From Nitrospinota bacterium (GTDB lineage Bacteria; JAUXIQ01): a stretch of DNA of 5,021 nucleotides. Of this stretch, positions 1 through 5,011 are shown in pieces; the first letter of the stretch is position 1; each line of letters starts with the position of its first letter. Both the position numbers and the translations under genes were made by a program. Location: the NCBI GenBank assembly GCA_030620925.1, contig JAUXIQ010000188.1, positions 1 through 5,021 on the forward strand. The letters are read 5' to 3'. The notes under the pieces were generated by a model that had not been told where the DNA came from, made no database searches, and worked only from the letters and a program-made list of their open reading frames with translations.

Positions 1-5
1 TTTTC

Positions 6-32
6 TCAGCCGAATTCCAGAATTCAGGCTGA
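6..32. repeat. Imperfect inverted repeat (hairpin) at the left edge
   Basis: The left arm TCAGCCGAATTC (6-17) pairs with the right arm GAATTCAGGCTGA (20-32), giving 12 base pairs with one bulged A at 26. Only two bases (18-19) separate the arms, so the innermost pairs would open in RNA. On the + strand it is followed by ATTTAAG, which is not a real U-tract, and on the - strand by GAAAA. It could be a poor terminator of a gene lying before the window, or a protein-binding dyad. No upstream coding end can be proven: the frame starting at base 1 is open only to TAA at 61-63 and its translation is not recognisable. Confidence 0.5.
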
Positions 33-64
33 ATTTAAGAGTAACTTTCTCAAAGGGGTTTAAC

Positions 65-93
65 TTTACAGGTAATTCCATCTATGCTATCTT
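65..93 (+). promoter_or_regulatory. Candidate sigma70-type promoter for the yebC-ruv genes
   Basis: A -35 box TTTACA (65-70, 5 of 6 to TTGACA) lies exactly 17 bases before a -10 box TATCTT (88-93, 4 of 6 to TATAAT). The -10 box is preceded by TGC at 85-87, an extended -10 element that would offset its weaker match. Transcription would begin near 98-101 and give a 5' leader of about 60 bases before yebC. I see no LexA-like operator of either the CTGT-N8-ACAG or GAAC-N4-GTTC type here, so SOS control is not supported by the sequence. The promoter is inferred from consensus only. Confidence 0.55.
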
Positions 94-141
94 AAGTGGC
101 AGGAGTCTTCCGAAGGGATGCTCGTTATGAATACGTAGCTA

Positions 142-156
142 CTCCACATCAGGAGG
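142..156 (+). promoter_or_regulatory. yebC ribosome binding site, with possible hairpin over it
   Basis: AGGAGG at 151-156 sits five bases before ATG at 162, an almost ideal Shine-Dalgarno arrangement. It decides the yebC start against the in-frame GTG at 96, which would add 22 residues foreign to the family. CTCC at 142-145 is complementary to GGAG at 152-155 across a six-base loop, so the site may be partly masked. GGAGT at 102-106 is also complementary to ACTCC at 141-145 and could compete with that masking stem. The pairings are visible; any regulatory role is inference. Confidence 0.8.
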
Positions 157-161
157 CGGTA

Positions 162-917
162 ATGTCGGGACATTCCAAATGGTCGAGCATCAAACATAAA
201 AAAGCAGCGGTGGACGCCAAGCGGGGTAAACTATTCACCAAGATTATCAAGGAAATATCCGTTGCGGCCCGCCTGGGTGGTGGAGATCAGAATTCAAACC
301 CTCGCCTTCGTACAGCCGTGCAAAACGCAAAAGCCGCCAACATGCCTCAAGACAACATCCAGAGGGCCATCAAGAAGGGCACAGGCGAGCTCCCGGGCGT
401 CTCTTACGAAGAGGCCAGGTTCGAGGGCTATGGCCCTGGAGGAGTAGCCATCCTGGTGGATATTCTGACCGATAACAAGAACCGCTCGGTAGCGGATATA
501 AGGCACATATTCTCCCGCAACGGAGGGAACCTGGGAGAACCCGGCTGCGTGGCATGGATGTTCGATAAAAAGGGGTTGATCCTCATAGAAGAGGATGAGG
601 ATATAGATGAAGACGTGGTAATGGATGCGGCTATAGAGGCAGGGGCGGAAGACATAATAAAAGAGGATGATACCTTCGAAATCACCACCGAGACGGAGAA
701 GCTGGAATCGGTCAAAAACGCCCTGGAGAAAAAGGGCCTCACCCTGTCTGTGGCCGAAGTGAGCATGGTGCCTCAGAGCACCATTAAATTAGAAGGAAAA
801 ACTGCACAGCATATCCTCAAGCTCATGGATGCACTTGAGGACCACGAAGACGTTCAGCAAGCATACGCGAACTTCGACATCCCTGACGAAGTCATGCAGG
901 AAGCAGAGGCCCAATGA
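162..917 (+). CDS. yebC: YebC/PmpR/TACO1 family regulatory or translation factor
   Basis: This 251-residue cytoplasmic protein begins [14 protein letters not shown], the hallmark YebC amino terminus. It continues with the family blocks [17 protein letters not shown] (47-62), [12 protein letters not shown] (65-76), [21 protein letters not shown] (about 88-108) and [19 protein letters not shown] (120-138). An acidic stretch, EEDEDIDED (143-151), follows in the second domain. The length is typical and no part is missing. Family members have been described as DNA-binding transcription regulators (PmpR), as a mitochondrial translational activator (TACO1) and, more recently, as factors that help ribosomes at difficult sequences, so the exact role here is open. 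The start is set by AGGAGG five bases upstream. The gene leads a same-strand series and is followed after ten bases by ruvC, the common yebC-ruvCAB order. Identity is very secure; biochemical role is not. Confidence 0.97.
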   Translation: MSGHSKWSSIKHKKAAVDAKRGKLFTKIIKEISVAARLGGGDQNSNPRLRTAVQNAKAANMPQDNIQRAIKKGTGELPGVSYEEARFEGYGPGGVAILVDILTDNKNRSVADIRHIFSRNGGNLGEPGCVAWMFDKKGLILIEEDEDIDEDVVMDAAIEAGAEDIIKEDDTFEITTETEKLESVKNALEKKGLTLSVAEVSMVPQSTIKLEGKTAQHILKLMDALEDHEDVQQAYANFDIPDEVMQEAEAQ

Positions 918-927
918 GGGGTACCCC
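918..927. repeat. 10-bp palindrome GGGGTACCCC filling the yebC-ruvC gap
   Basis: The ten bases between the yebC stop (TGA, 915-917) and the ruvC ATG (928) are a perfect palindrome, GGGGTACCCC. The GGGG half, with GA from the stop codon, forms the ruvC ribosome site GAGGGG (916-921), six bases before the ATG. In mRNA the two halves could form only a three-pair stem with a four-base loop, which might slightly mask the site and favour initiation by ribosomes arriving from yebC. The same decamer recurs at 2782-2791 inside ruvB. Confidence 0.7.
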
Positions 928-1452
928 ATGCGGGTATTAGGCATCGACCCCGGAACCATTCGCACAGGATACGGAGTTGTCTCAGACCAGGGAGAATCTC
1001 TCAAAGCATTGGATTGGGGGGTTATCAAGACCTCCTCAAGACAACCTCTCTCTCAACGACTCAAAACCATCTATCAGGAACTGAAAAAGGTCATTGAAGC
1101 GCACCAGCCCGAGGTAGTCTCCGTTGAAGATATATTTATAGCCAAGAACGTCAAATCCGCGCTCAAGCTGGGCCATGCTCGCGGAGCGGCCATCCTGGCC
1201 GCCAGCAATATGGGAATCAGGGTAGAAGAATATACCGCCTTACAGATTAAGCAGGCCATCGTGGGATACGGTCGGGCGGAGAAAGAGCAGGTGAGCAGAA
1301 TGGTCTGCACACTTCTCGGCTTATCCTCGACCATAGAAGAAAGTGATGCCGCCGACGCTCTGGCGGCCGCCATTTGCCACATCCATTCCGCGGCCATGGT
1401 GAACGTCCACCTTGCGGAAAAGACTCAAAATCGGGCGCGGAATTATAAATGA
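928..1452 (+). CDS. ruvC: Crossover junction endodeoxyribonuclease RuvC
   Basis: RuvC is the homodimeric, metal-dependent nuclease that cuts Holliday junctions symmetrically on strands of like polarity and works with RuvAB. The 174-residue product starts MRVLGIDPGTIRTGYG, the RNase H-like fold's first strand, with catalytic Asp7. The other acidic residues are in place: Glu67 in SVEDIF, and Asp140 and Asp143 in ESDAADALAAAICH. They match Glu66, Asp138 and Asp141 of the E. coli enzyme. The conserved KNVKSALKLGHARGA block (73-87) is also present. The chosen ATG has the ribosome site GAGGGG, which overlaps the yebC stop; the longer in-frame extension back to 829 lies within yebC and is rejected. 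The gene end overlaps ruvA by four bases (ATGA), suggesting translational coupling. Full length, no anomalies. Confidence 0.98.
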   Translation: MRVLGIDPGTIRTGYGVVSDQGESLKALDWGVIKTSSRQPLSQRLKTIYQELKKVIEAHQPEVVSVEDIFIAKNVKSALKLGHARGAAILAASNMGIRVEEYTALQIKQAIVGYGRAEKEQVSRMVCTLLGLSSTIEESDAADALAAAICHIHSAAMVNVHLAEKTQNRARNYK

Positions 1453-2048
1453 TAGCCAGAATAACGGGAAAATTAGCTGAGAAAAACCCTGATAGGGCCA
1501 TCGTAGACGTTAACGGCGTGGGATATCTAATTTACGTCCCCCTTTCCACATATTATCTCCTTCCCAAACCGGGACAGACGGTGACCCTTCACACCTATAC
1601 CCACGTTCGGGAGGATGCCCTGGTGCTTTACGGTTTCAAGGCTCCGGACGAGCTGGAGAGCTTCCAGCTTCTTATAGGAGTTACCAATATAGGGCCTAAA
1701 CTGGCGTTGAACATCCTGAGCGGAATCTCGGTTAAAGACTTACGAAAAGCCATCGTCGACTCCGACATTGTAAAACTTCACTCGGTGCCCGGCGTGGGGC
1801 CCAAGACGGCGGAGCGTATAACCTTCGAACTGAGAGATAAAATGGGATTCCCCGCCCTGGAGGAAGAAGCGGAGGCCGGAGCAACGCCCATGACCAGAAT
1901 AGACGAGGAAGCCGTTTCAGCCCTCATCAACCTCGGATATACGCCGCCGGTGGCGGAAAGCGCAGTGGCGCTGGCTGCAAAGTCCGCGGGAAACGGAGCA
2001 GAGCTCAAAGAGCTGATAAAGGAGTCGCTTAAAATTCTCTCCGGTTGA
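1449..2048 (+). CDS. ruvA: Holliday junction branch migration protein RuvA
   Basis: RuvA binds the four-way junction as a tetramer and loads RuvB helicase rings on opposite arms. The 199-residue product starts MIARITGKL, the usual start of the OB-fold domain I. The acidic pin that keeps the junction open is present as Glu55-Asp56 in THVREDALVLYGF. Domain II carries two helix-hairpin-helix motifs, GVTNIGPKLALNIL (77-90) and SVPGVGPKTAERI (112-124). A flexible acidic linker (about 135-151) leads to the RuvB-binding domain III, which begins near 152 and includes the typical AVSALINLGY segment. The ATG shares four bases with the end of ruvC and has at most a weak GCGGAA ribosome site (1437-1442), so initiation is probably by coupling. 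Complete and ordinary. Confidence 0.98.
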   Translation: MIARITGKLAEKNPDRAIVDVNGVGYLIYVPLSTYYLLPKPGQTVTLHTYTHVREDALVLYGFKAPDELESFQLLIGVTNIGPKLALNILSGISVKDLRKAIVDSDIVKLHSVPGVGPKTAERITFELRDKMGFPALEEEAEAGATPMTRIDEEAVSALINLGYTPPVAESAVALAAKSAGNGAELKELIKESLKILSG

Positions 2049-2132
2049 TGTTTTAACAGGAGGAAACCCGGCTTTTCGCTTCATATGAAAAGGCGTGTGT
2101 TTTCGCTTTTCCACTGGAAAAAGGGATAGGTT
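2049..2132 (+). other. ruvA-ruvB gap with orphan ribosome site and competing stems
   Basis: These 84 bases separate two genes that are often adjacent or overlapping. A textbook ribosome site, AGGAGGA (2058-2064), has no start codon at usable distance; the first ATG is at 2085, twenty bases on. That ATG opens a 14-codon frame (2085-2129) in the same phase as ruvB. It ends at TAG 2127-2129, one codon before the ruvB TTG. TTTTCGCTT is repeated directly at 2073-2081 and 2100-2108. GAAAAG (2087-2092) can pair with CTTTTC at 2072-2077, and GAAAAGGCG (2087-2095) can instead pair, with one bulge, with CGCTTTTC at 2104-2111. The elements are visible; any attenuation or reinitiation role is inference. 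Confidence 0.45.
2122..2126 (+). promoter_or_regulatory. Ribosome binding site for the ruvB TTG start
   Basis: AGGGA at 2122-2126 lies six bases before TTG at 2133, a usable Shine-Dalgarno site. The in-frame TAG at 2127-2129 rules out any earlier start, and no ATG or GTG follows before conserved sequence begins, so this site fixes the ruvB start at TTG. Confidence 0.65.
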
Positions 2133-3182
2133 TTGGAGGAAGAAGAGAGGATAGTCAATCCTGAGCTTAAGTCCGGCGAGCTGGAATATGAAACGGGGCT
2201 CAGGCCCACCAGGTTTGCGGAATACGTGGGGCAATCCAAGGTGGTGGAAAACCTCAAGATTTTCATCACCGCCGCCAGGGAAAGGGCTGAGCCGCTGGAC
2301 CACGTTCTCTTCTACGGCCCCCCCGGGCTGGGCAAGACCACCATGGCTAACATCATGAGCGGCGAGCTGGAGGTGAACATCAAGAGCACCTCCGGGCCTG
2401 CACTGGAGCGCCCCGGCGATCTGGCGGCCATACTCACAAACCTCAAAGACAAAGACATCTTCTTCATCGATGAGATACACCGCTTGAACCGCGTGGTGGA
2501 AGAAGTGCTCTACCCCGCCATGGAAGATTTCAAATTCGATATAGTCATTGGCAAAGGGCCCAGCGCCCGAATAATAAAGCTCGACCTGCCCAGGTTTACC
2601 CTGATAGGGGCCACCACCAGAGCCGGTTTAATCACCTCACCACTGAGGGATCGGTTCGGCGTGGTATTTCGGCTGGATTTCTACTCCGACGCGGATATAG
2701 AAACCATCATCAAAAGGTCCTCACGCATACTCAAGGTGGAGGTAGACGGTGAAGGGGCCTGTGAACTGGCTCGCCGCTCGCGGGGTACCCCGCGAGTCGC
2801 CAACAGGCTGCTCAGACGCGTGAGGGATTACGCCCAGGTTAAAGCGGACGGCGCAGTAACGGGGGACATCGTCAGGCATGCCCTGGACATGTTGGATGTG
2901 GACACCGAGGGGCTCGACACCCTGGACCGCAAACTCCTCACCACCATAATAGAGAAGTTCAACGGCGGCCCCGTGGGTATAGAAACCCTGGCAGCAGCCT
3001 TACAGGATGACAAGGAGACCCTCGAAGACGTATCCGAACCTTTCCTGCTTCAGAAGGGGTCCCTGGACCGCACTCCCCGCGGCAGAAAAGCCACACCGCT
3101 CGCTTACAGGCATCTGGGCATCGAGTTAAAAAATTCGGAAAACCCGCCCTCCCCGGCTAAAGAACAGCAAAAGCTCTGGTAA
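2133..3182 (+). CDS. ruvB: Holliday junction branch migration ATPase RuvB
   Basis: RuvB is the hexameric AAA+ motor that, on RuvA-bound junctions, pumps DNA to move the branch point. The 349-residue product starts with TTG, read as Met; the resulting [11 protein letters not shown] matches the usual RuvB amino terminus, and [12 protein letters not shown] (23-34) follows. Walker A is GPPGLGKT (62-69), Walker B is FFIDEIHR (110-117, Asp113 and Glu114), and sensor 1 lies in LIGATTRAG (157-165). The arginine finger region is LRDRFG (171-176), with Arg174 the likely finger. Sensor 2 lies in [15 protein letters not shown] (218-232). The carboxy-terminal winged helix carries [17 protein letters not shown] (302-318). 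The tail after about residue 332 is short and hydrophilic. Length is normal for the family. Separation from ruvA by 84 bases and the TTG start suggest lower or coupled translation, which is inference. Confidence 0.98.
   Translation: MEEEERIVNPELKSGELEYETGLRPTRFAEYVGQSKVVENLKIFITAARERAEPLDHVLFYGPPGLGKTTMANIMSGELEVNIKSTSGPALERPGDLAAILTNLKDKDIFFIDEIHRLNRVVEEVLYPAMEDFKFDIVIGKGPSARIIKLDLPRFTLIGATTRAGLITSPLRDRFGVVFRLDFYSDADIETIIKRSSRILKVEVDGEGACELARRSRGTPRVANRLLRRVRDYAQVKADGAVTGDIVRHALDMLDVDTEGLDTLDRKLLTTIIEKFNGGPVGIETLAAALQDDKETLEDVSEPFLLQKGSLDRTPRGRKATPLAYRHLGIELKNSENPPSPAKEQQKLW
2777..2796. repeat. Perfect 20-bp palindrome inside ruvB
   Basis: CTCGCGGGGTACCCCGCGAG is its own reverse complement over all 20 bases and is almost entirely GC. 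It encodes the sensor 2 approach of RuvB (part of SRGTPRV, about residues 216-222). The amino acids are conserved in the family, but full symmetry also depends on third-base choices such as GGT-ACC-CCG. Its central decamer is identical to the palindrome at 918-927. It may be coincidence, a strong mRNA hairpin or a protein-binding site. Confidence 0.85.
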
Positions 3183-3204
3183 CGGATATTCAGCCTGCAA
3201 TCGG

Positions 3205-3250
3205 GCCTGAACTACGAGTCCCTCATGGAGAACCGCTGCGCTTTTCAGGC
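3205..3250 (+). repeat. Inverted repeat after ruvB
   Basis: GCCTGAA (3205-3211) is the exact reverse complement of TTCAGGC (3244-3250), with 32 bases between them. TTCAG at 3189-3193 could compete by pairing with CTGAA at 3207-3211. No T-tract follows, so it does not look like an intrinsic terminator. The long loop makes a stable stem uncertain; chance is a fair explanation. Confidence 0.3.
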
Positions 3251-3254
3251 AGGG

Positions 3255-3286
3255 TCTTCGTGCGATTCATTGCACGGGGGTATAAA
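3255..3286 (+). promoter_or_regulatory. Dyad followed by a possible -10 box ahead of DUF2905-queA
   Basis: CGTGC (3259-3263) and GCACG (3272-3276) form an interrupted palindrome. In RNA the stem grows to seven pairs around a UUCA loop (3266-3269) and can be lengthened outward by mostly G-U pairs to 3255-3280. It is followed at once by TATAAA (3281-3286), 5 of 6 to a -10 consensus. No good -35 box lies 16-18 bases upstream and there is no extended -10 TG, so an unaided promoter would be weak. The dyad sits where a -35 would be, which suits an activator or repressor site. No U-tract follows, so this is not a clear terminator. All roles are inferred. Confidence 0.3.
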
Positions 3287-3324
3287 TTAGAGAGAAACAG
3301 GTAACGGATAAGCGGAGTCAGGAA

Positions 3325-3549
3325 GTGGAAGGATTAAGTCCGATGGGAAAGGTGCTGGTGGTTGTGGGGCTGATAATAGTCTGCATCGGCCTGGTAATCA
3401 TGTTCGGCAATAAAATTCCCCTTCTGGGGAGGCTTCCCGGAGATATACATATCCAGAAAAAAGATTTTTCCTTCTATTTCCCCATCACCACCTCTATCAT
3501 AATCAGCATCATCCTGACTATTGTATTTACGCTCTTTTCGAGAAAATAG
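3325..3549 (+). CDS. DUF2905 family small membrane protein, function unknown
   Basis: This 74-residue protein has two hydrophobic segments, about 9-28 and 51-71, flanking a short loop with the family signature IPLLGRLPGDIHI (31-43) and then KKDFSFYFPITTS (45-57). That layout, with a Lys/Arg end (SRK), matches the DUF2905 family of tiny two-helix inner-membrane proteins. No catalytic residues are evident. The start chosen is GTG 3325, which has GGAG (3314-3317) seven bases upstream; ATG at 3343 (Met7), with AAGGA nine bases ahead, is a real alternative and would lose only MEGLSP. It lies 142 bases after ruvB and 24 bases before queA. DUF2905 genes recur between ruvB and queA in other genomes, by my recollection, so the location is probably conserved rather than accidental. 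No function should be assigned from this. Confidence 0.88.
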   Translation: MEGLSPMGKVLVVVGLIIVCIGLVIMFGNKIPLLGRLPGDIHIQKKDFSFYFPITTSIIISIILTIVFTLFSRK

Positions 3550-3573
3550 CGCACATCAATCCGGTTAAGAGCC

Positions 3574-4626
3574 ATGAGACTCTCCGATTTCGATTATTAC
3601 CTGCCGCCCTCACTCATCGCCCAGCATCCCGCCCCGCGGCGAGACAGCTCGCGACTGCTCGTCCTGAATCGGCGGGAAGACTCATTAACCCACGAGCGTT
3701 TCTTCGATATAGTCAAATACCTGAACGCAGGTGACGCGCTGGTGATGAACAACACTAAGGTATCGCCTTCACGCCTCGCGGGCCGCAGGGAGGATACGGG
3801 GGGGGAAACAGAGCTGCTCCTGATGTCCGAATTAAGTGAAGGAAGATGGGAGGCGCTTATTAAGCCCCATAAAAAGGGCCTCGTCGGCGCAACCATCCTG
3901 TTCGGAACAGGCGACCTGAAAGGTGAAGTGCGGGAACTCAAAGAGGGCGGAAGGGGCATAGTCGTCTTAAGCAGTGAAGGGCCTTTAAAGAAAAAGCTCC
4001 AGGAGCATGGCAGGACACCCCTGCCCCCGTATATAAAGCGGGAAAAGGGGAAGGGAACCCTGGAAACGGAAATGATGGACAGGGAACGCTACCAGACAGT
4101 GGTCGCAAGGCACGACGGCTCAATCGCAGCCCCCACGGCCGGGCTGCATTTCTCAATCGAACTGCTCGAAAAATTGTCCGCTCAGGGCGTCAAGGTAGTC
4201 GCCGTTACCCTTCATATCGGTCCGGGGACGTTCATGCCCGTTCGCAGAGAGGACGTCCTCTCCCACAAAATGGAGGAGGAATACTTTTATTTGAGCAGTC
4301 AAAGCGCCGAGGAGATAAACAGGGTGCGGGAAGCCGGCGGCAGAGTGGTCTGTGTGGGCAGCACCGCCGCCAGAACCCTGGAGGCCTGCTCCAGAAGCGA
4401 CGGCACAATTGAGCCCACGAGCGGCACCTCGAATCTTTTTATCTATCCGGGGTACGAATTCAAGGCCGTGGACGCGCTTATAACCAACTTCCACCTGCCT
4501 AAATCCACGCTCTTGTTACTCGTCTGCGCTTTCGCCGGGCGTGAACGAACGCTGTCCACTTACAAGGAAGCGGTTACCAAAGGGTATCGTTTCTACAGCT
4601 ACGGCGACGCTATGATGATCATCTGA
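3574..4626 (+). CDS. queA: S-adenosylmethionine:tRNA ribosyltransferase-isomerase QueA
   Basis: QueA transfers and isomerises the ribosyl part of S-adenosylmethionine onto preQ1 already in tRNA (position 34 of GUN anticodons), giving epoxyqueuosine. The 350-residue product begins MRLSDFDYYLPPSLIAQHP, as expected. Family blocks follow in order: ALVMNNTKVSPSRLAGR (55-71), GGETELLL (76-83), YQTVVARHDGSIAAPTAGLHF (173-193), VTLHIGPGTFMPV (211-223), HKMEEEYF (231-238), FIYPGYEFKAVDALITNFHL (289-308), STLLLLVCAFAG (311-322) and YRFYSYGDAMMI at the end. The length matches known QueA proteins. VGSTAARTLEA (261-271) differs slightly from the more common TTxxRTLE form but keeps the key Arg. The ribosome site is weak (AAGAG at 3567-3571, only two bases from ATG), so coupling to DUF2905, 24 bases upstream, is likely. 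The usual partner tgt does not follow within the remaining 395 bases. Confidence 0.97.
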   Translation: MRLSDFDYYLPPSLIAQHPAPRRDSSRLLVLNRREDSLTHERFFDIVKYLNAGDALVMNNTKVSPSRLAGRREDTGGETELLLMSELSEGRWEALIKPHKKGLVGATILFGTGDLKGEVRELKEGGRGIVVLSSEGPLKKKLQEHGRTPLPPYIKREKGKGTLETEMMDRERYQTVVARHDGSIAAPTAGLHFSIELLEKLSAQGVKVVAVTLHIGPGTFMPVRREDVLSHKMEEEYFYLSSQSAEEINRVREAGGRVVCVGSTAARTLEACSRSDGTIEPTSGTSNLFIYPGYEFKAVDALITNFHLPKSTLLLLVCAFAGRERTLSTYKEAVTKGYRFYSYGDAMMII

Positions 4627-4679
4627 ATCCCGCCTCTCAAAGGACAGCGATGAGCAGTGTTGATGGTCAGTGTGCCTTC

Positions 4680-4695
4680 TTTATAACGTTATAAA
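4680..4695. promoter_or_regulatory. Perfect 16-bp AT-rich palindrome, operator-like
   Basis: TTTATAACGTTATAAA is a perfect palindrome of 16 bases with no spacer. CCT at 4675-4677 and AGG at 4696-4698 would extend it after a two-base bulge. A loop-less, AT-rich dyad is a poor RNA terminator and looks more like a binding site for a dimeric regulator. The half-site ATAAC reappears as ATAAC-C-GTTAT at 4993-5003, just before the end of the window. The function is not known. Confidence 0.5.
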
Positions 4696-4904
4696 AGGTC
4701 CTCTATGACGCTCAAAGAGTTCTCACCAGAGTGATTAAGAATTCCCCATCGAGAGCACCTCCCTTTTATCGTGAATAACAACCCTTTATTATGCGGCGGG
4801 AAAACCCTGCGCGAAACCCGGACCGACCTCTTCCGGATCAGGCCAGAGAAGAAGTTTATTCAACCTATTCAAGGGATTACACCGATAACCCGTGTATTTT
4901 GCAA

Positions 4905-4935
4905 TTAACATTCTGCGATTTACTGTCGATATACT
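4905..4935 (+). promoter_or_regulatory. Possible promoter for a gene beyond the window
   Basis: TTAACA (4905-4910, 5 of 6 to a -35) and TATACT (4930-4935, 5 of 6 to a -10) are separated by 19 bases, two more than ideal. Transcription would begin near 4942 and run through an AT-rich leader toward the right edge. AT-rich DNA yields such matches easily, so this is tentative. Confidence 0.3.
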
Positions 4936-5011
4936 TATTAAGAGAATAGAGGAAAGACGGAGCCGATTTAATACCTTTAAAACGATTAAACCATAACCGT
5001 TATTAACCGAA

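Noticed and set aside
118-138. Six-codon leader frame (MLVMNT) before yebC
   Set aside because: Its purine-rich segment is directly next to the ATG, too close to act as a ribosome site, and the frame is too short to judge.
96-161. Amino-terminal extension of yebC from GTG 96
   Set aside because: YebC proteins start at MSGHSKW, and ATG 162 has an ideal AGGAGG; the 22 added residues are not family-like and GTG 96 overlaps the predicted transcription start area.
428-766. Ser-rich 112-codon frame on the - strand within yebC
   Set aside because: The serine runs are the complement of acidic GAG/GAT codons in yebC; it is a shadow frame.
829-927. Extension of ruvC upstream into yebC
   Set aside because: It overlaps yebC coding sequence, while MRVLGIDPGT at 928 is the universal RuvC start with a fitting ribosome site.
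1917-2480. 187-codon frame on the - strand across ruvA and ruvB
   Set aside because: It is antisense to two well-conserved genes, its product is unrecognisable and low in complexity, and antisense frames of this sort are common over ruvB.
3255-3290. Intrinsic terminator after ruvB
   Set aside because: The hairpin is followed by GGGGTATAAATT, not a run of T, and many outer pairs are G-U.
3255-3300. preQ1 riboswitch before DUF2905-queA
   Set aside because: The stem has only an eight-base apical segment and lacks the expected loop-to-tail pseudoknot and A-rich tail; queA is also not a usual preQ1-riboswitch target.
3597-4494. Three - strand frames under queA (3597-3959, 3938-4156, 4153-4494)
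   Set aside because: All are antisense to conserved queA blocks, and none has a recognisable product.
4793-4813. Hairpin around GCGGCGGGAAAACCCTGCGC as a queA terminator
   Set aside because: It needs two bulges, lies about 170 bases after queA, and has no T-tract on the + strand side.
4889-4904. Sigma54 promoter at TTTTGCAA
   Set aside because: The TTGCA element is present, but the required GG ten bases before GC is CC.
4791-4949. 52-codon frame after queA
   Set aside because: It has no ribosome site, overlaps a second frame of similar length (4771-4908), and its translation shows no recognisable family features.
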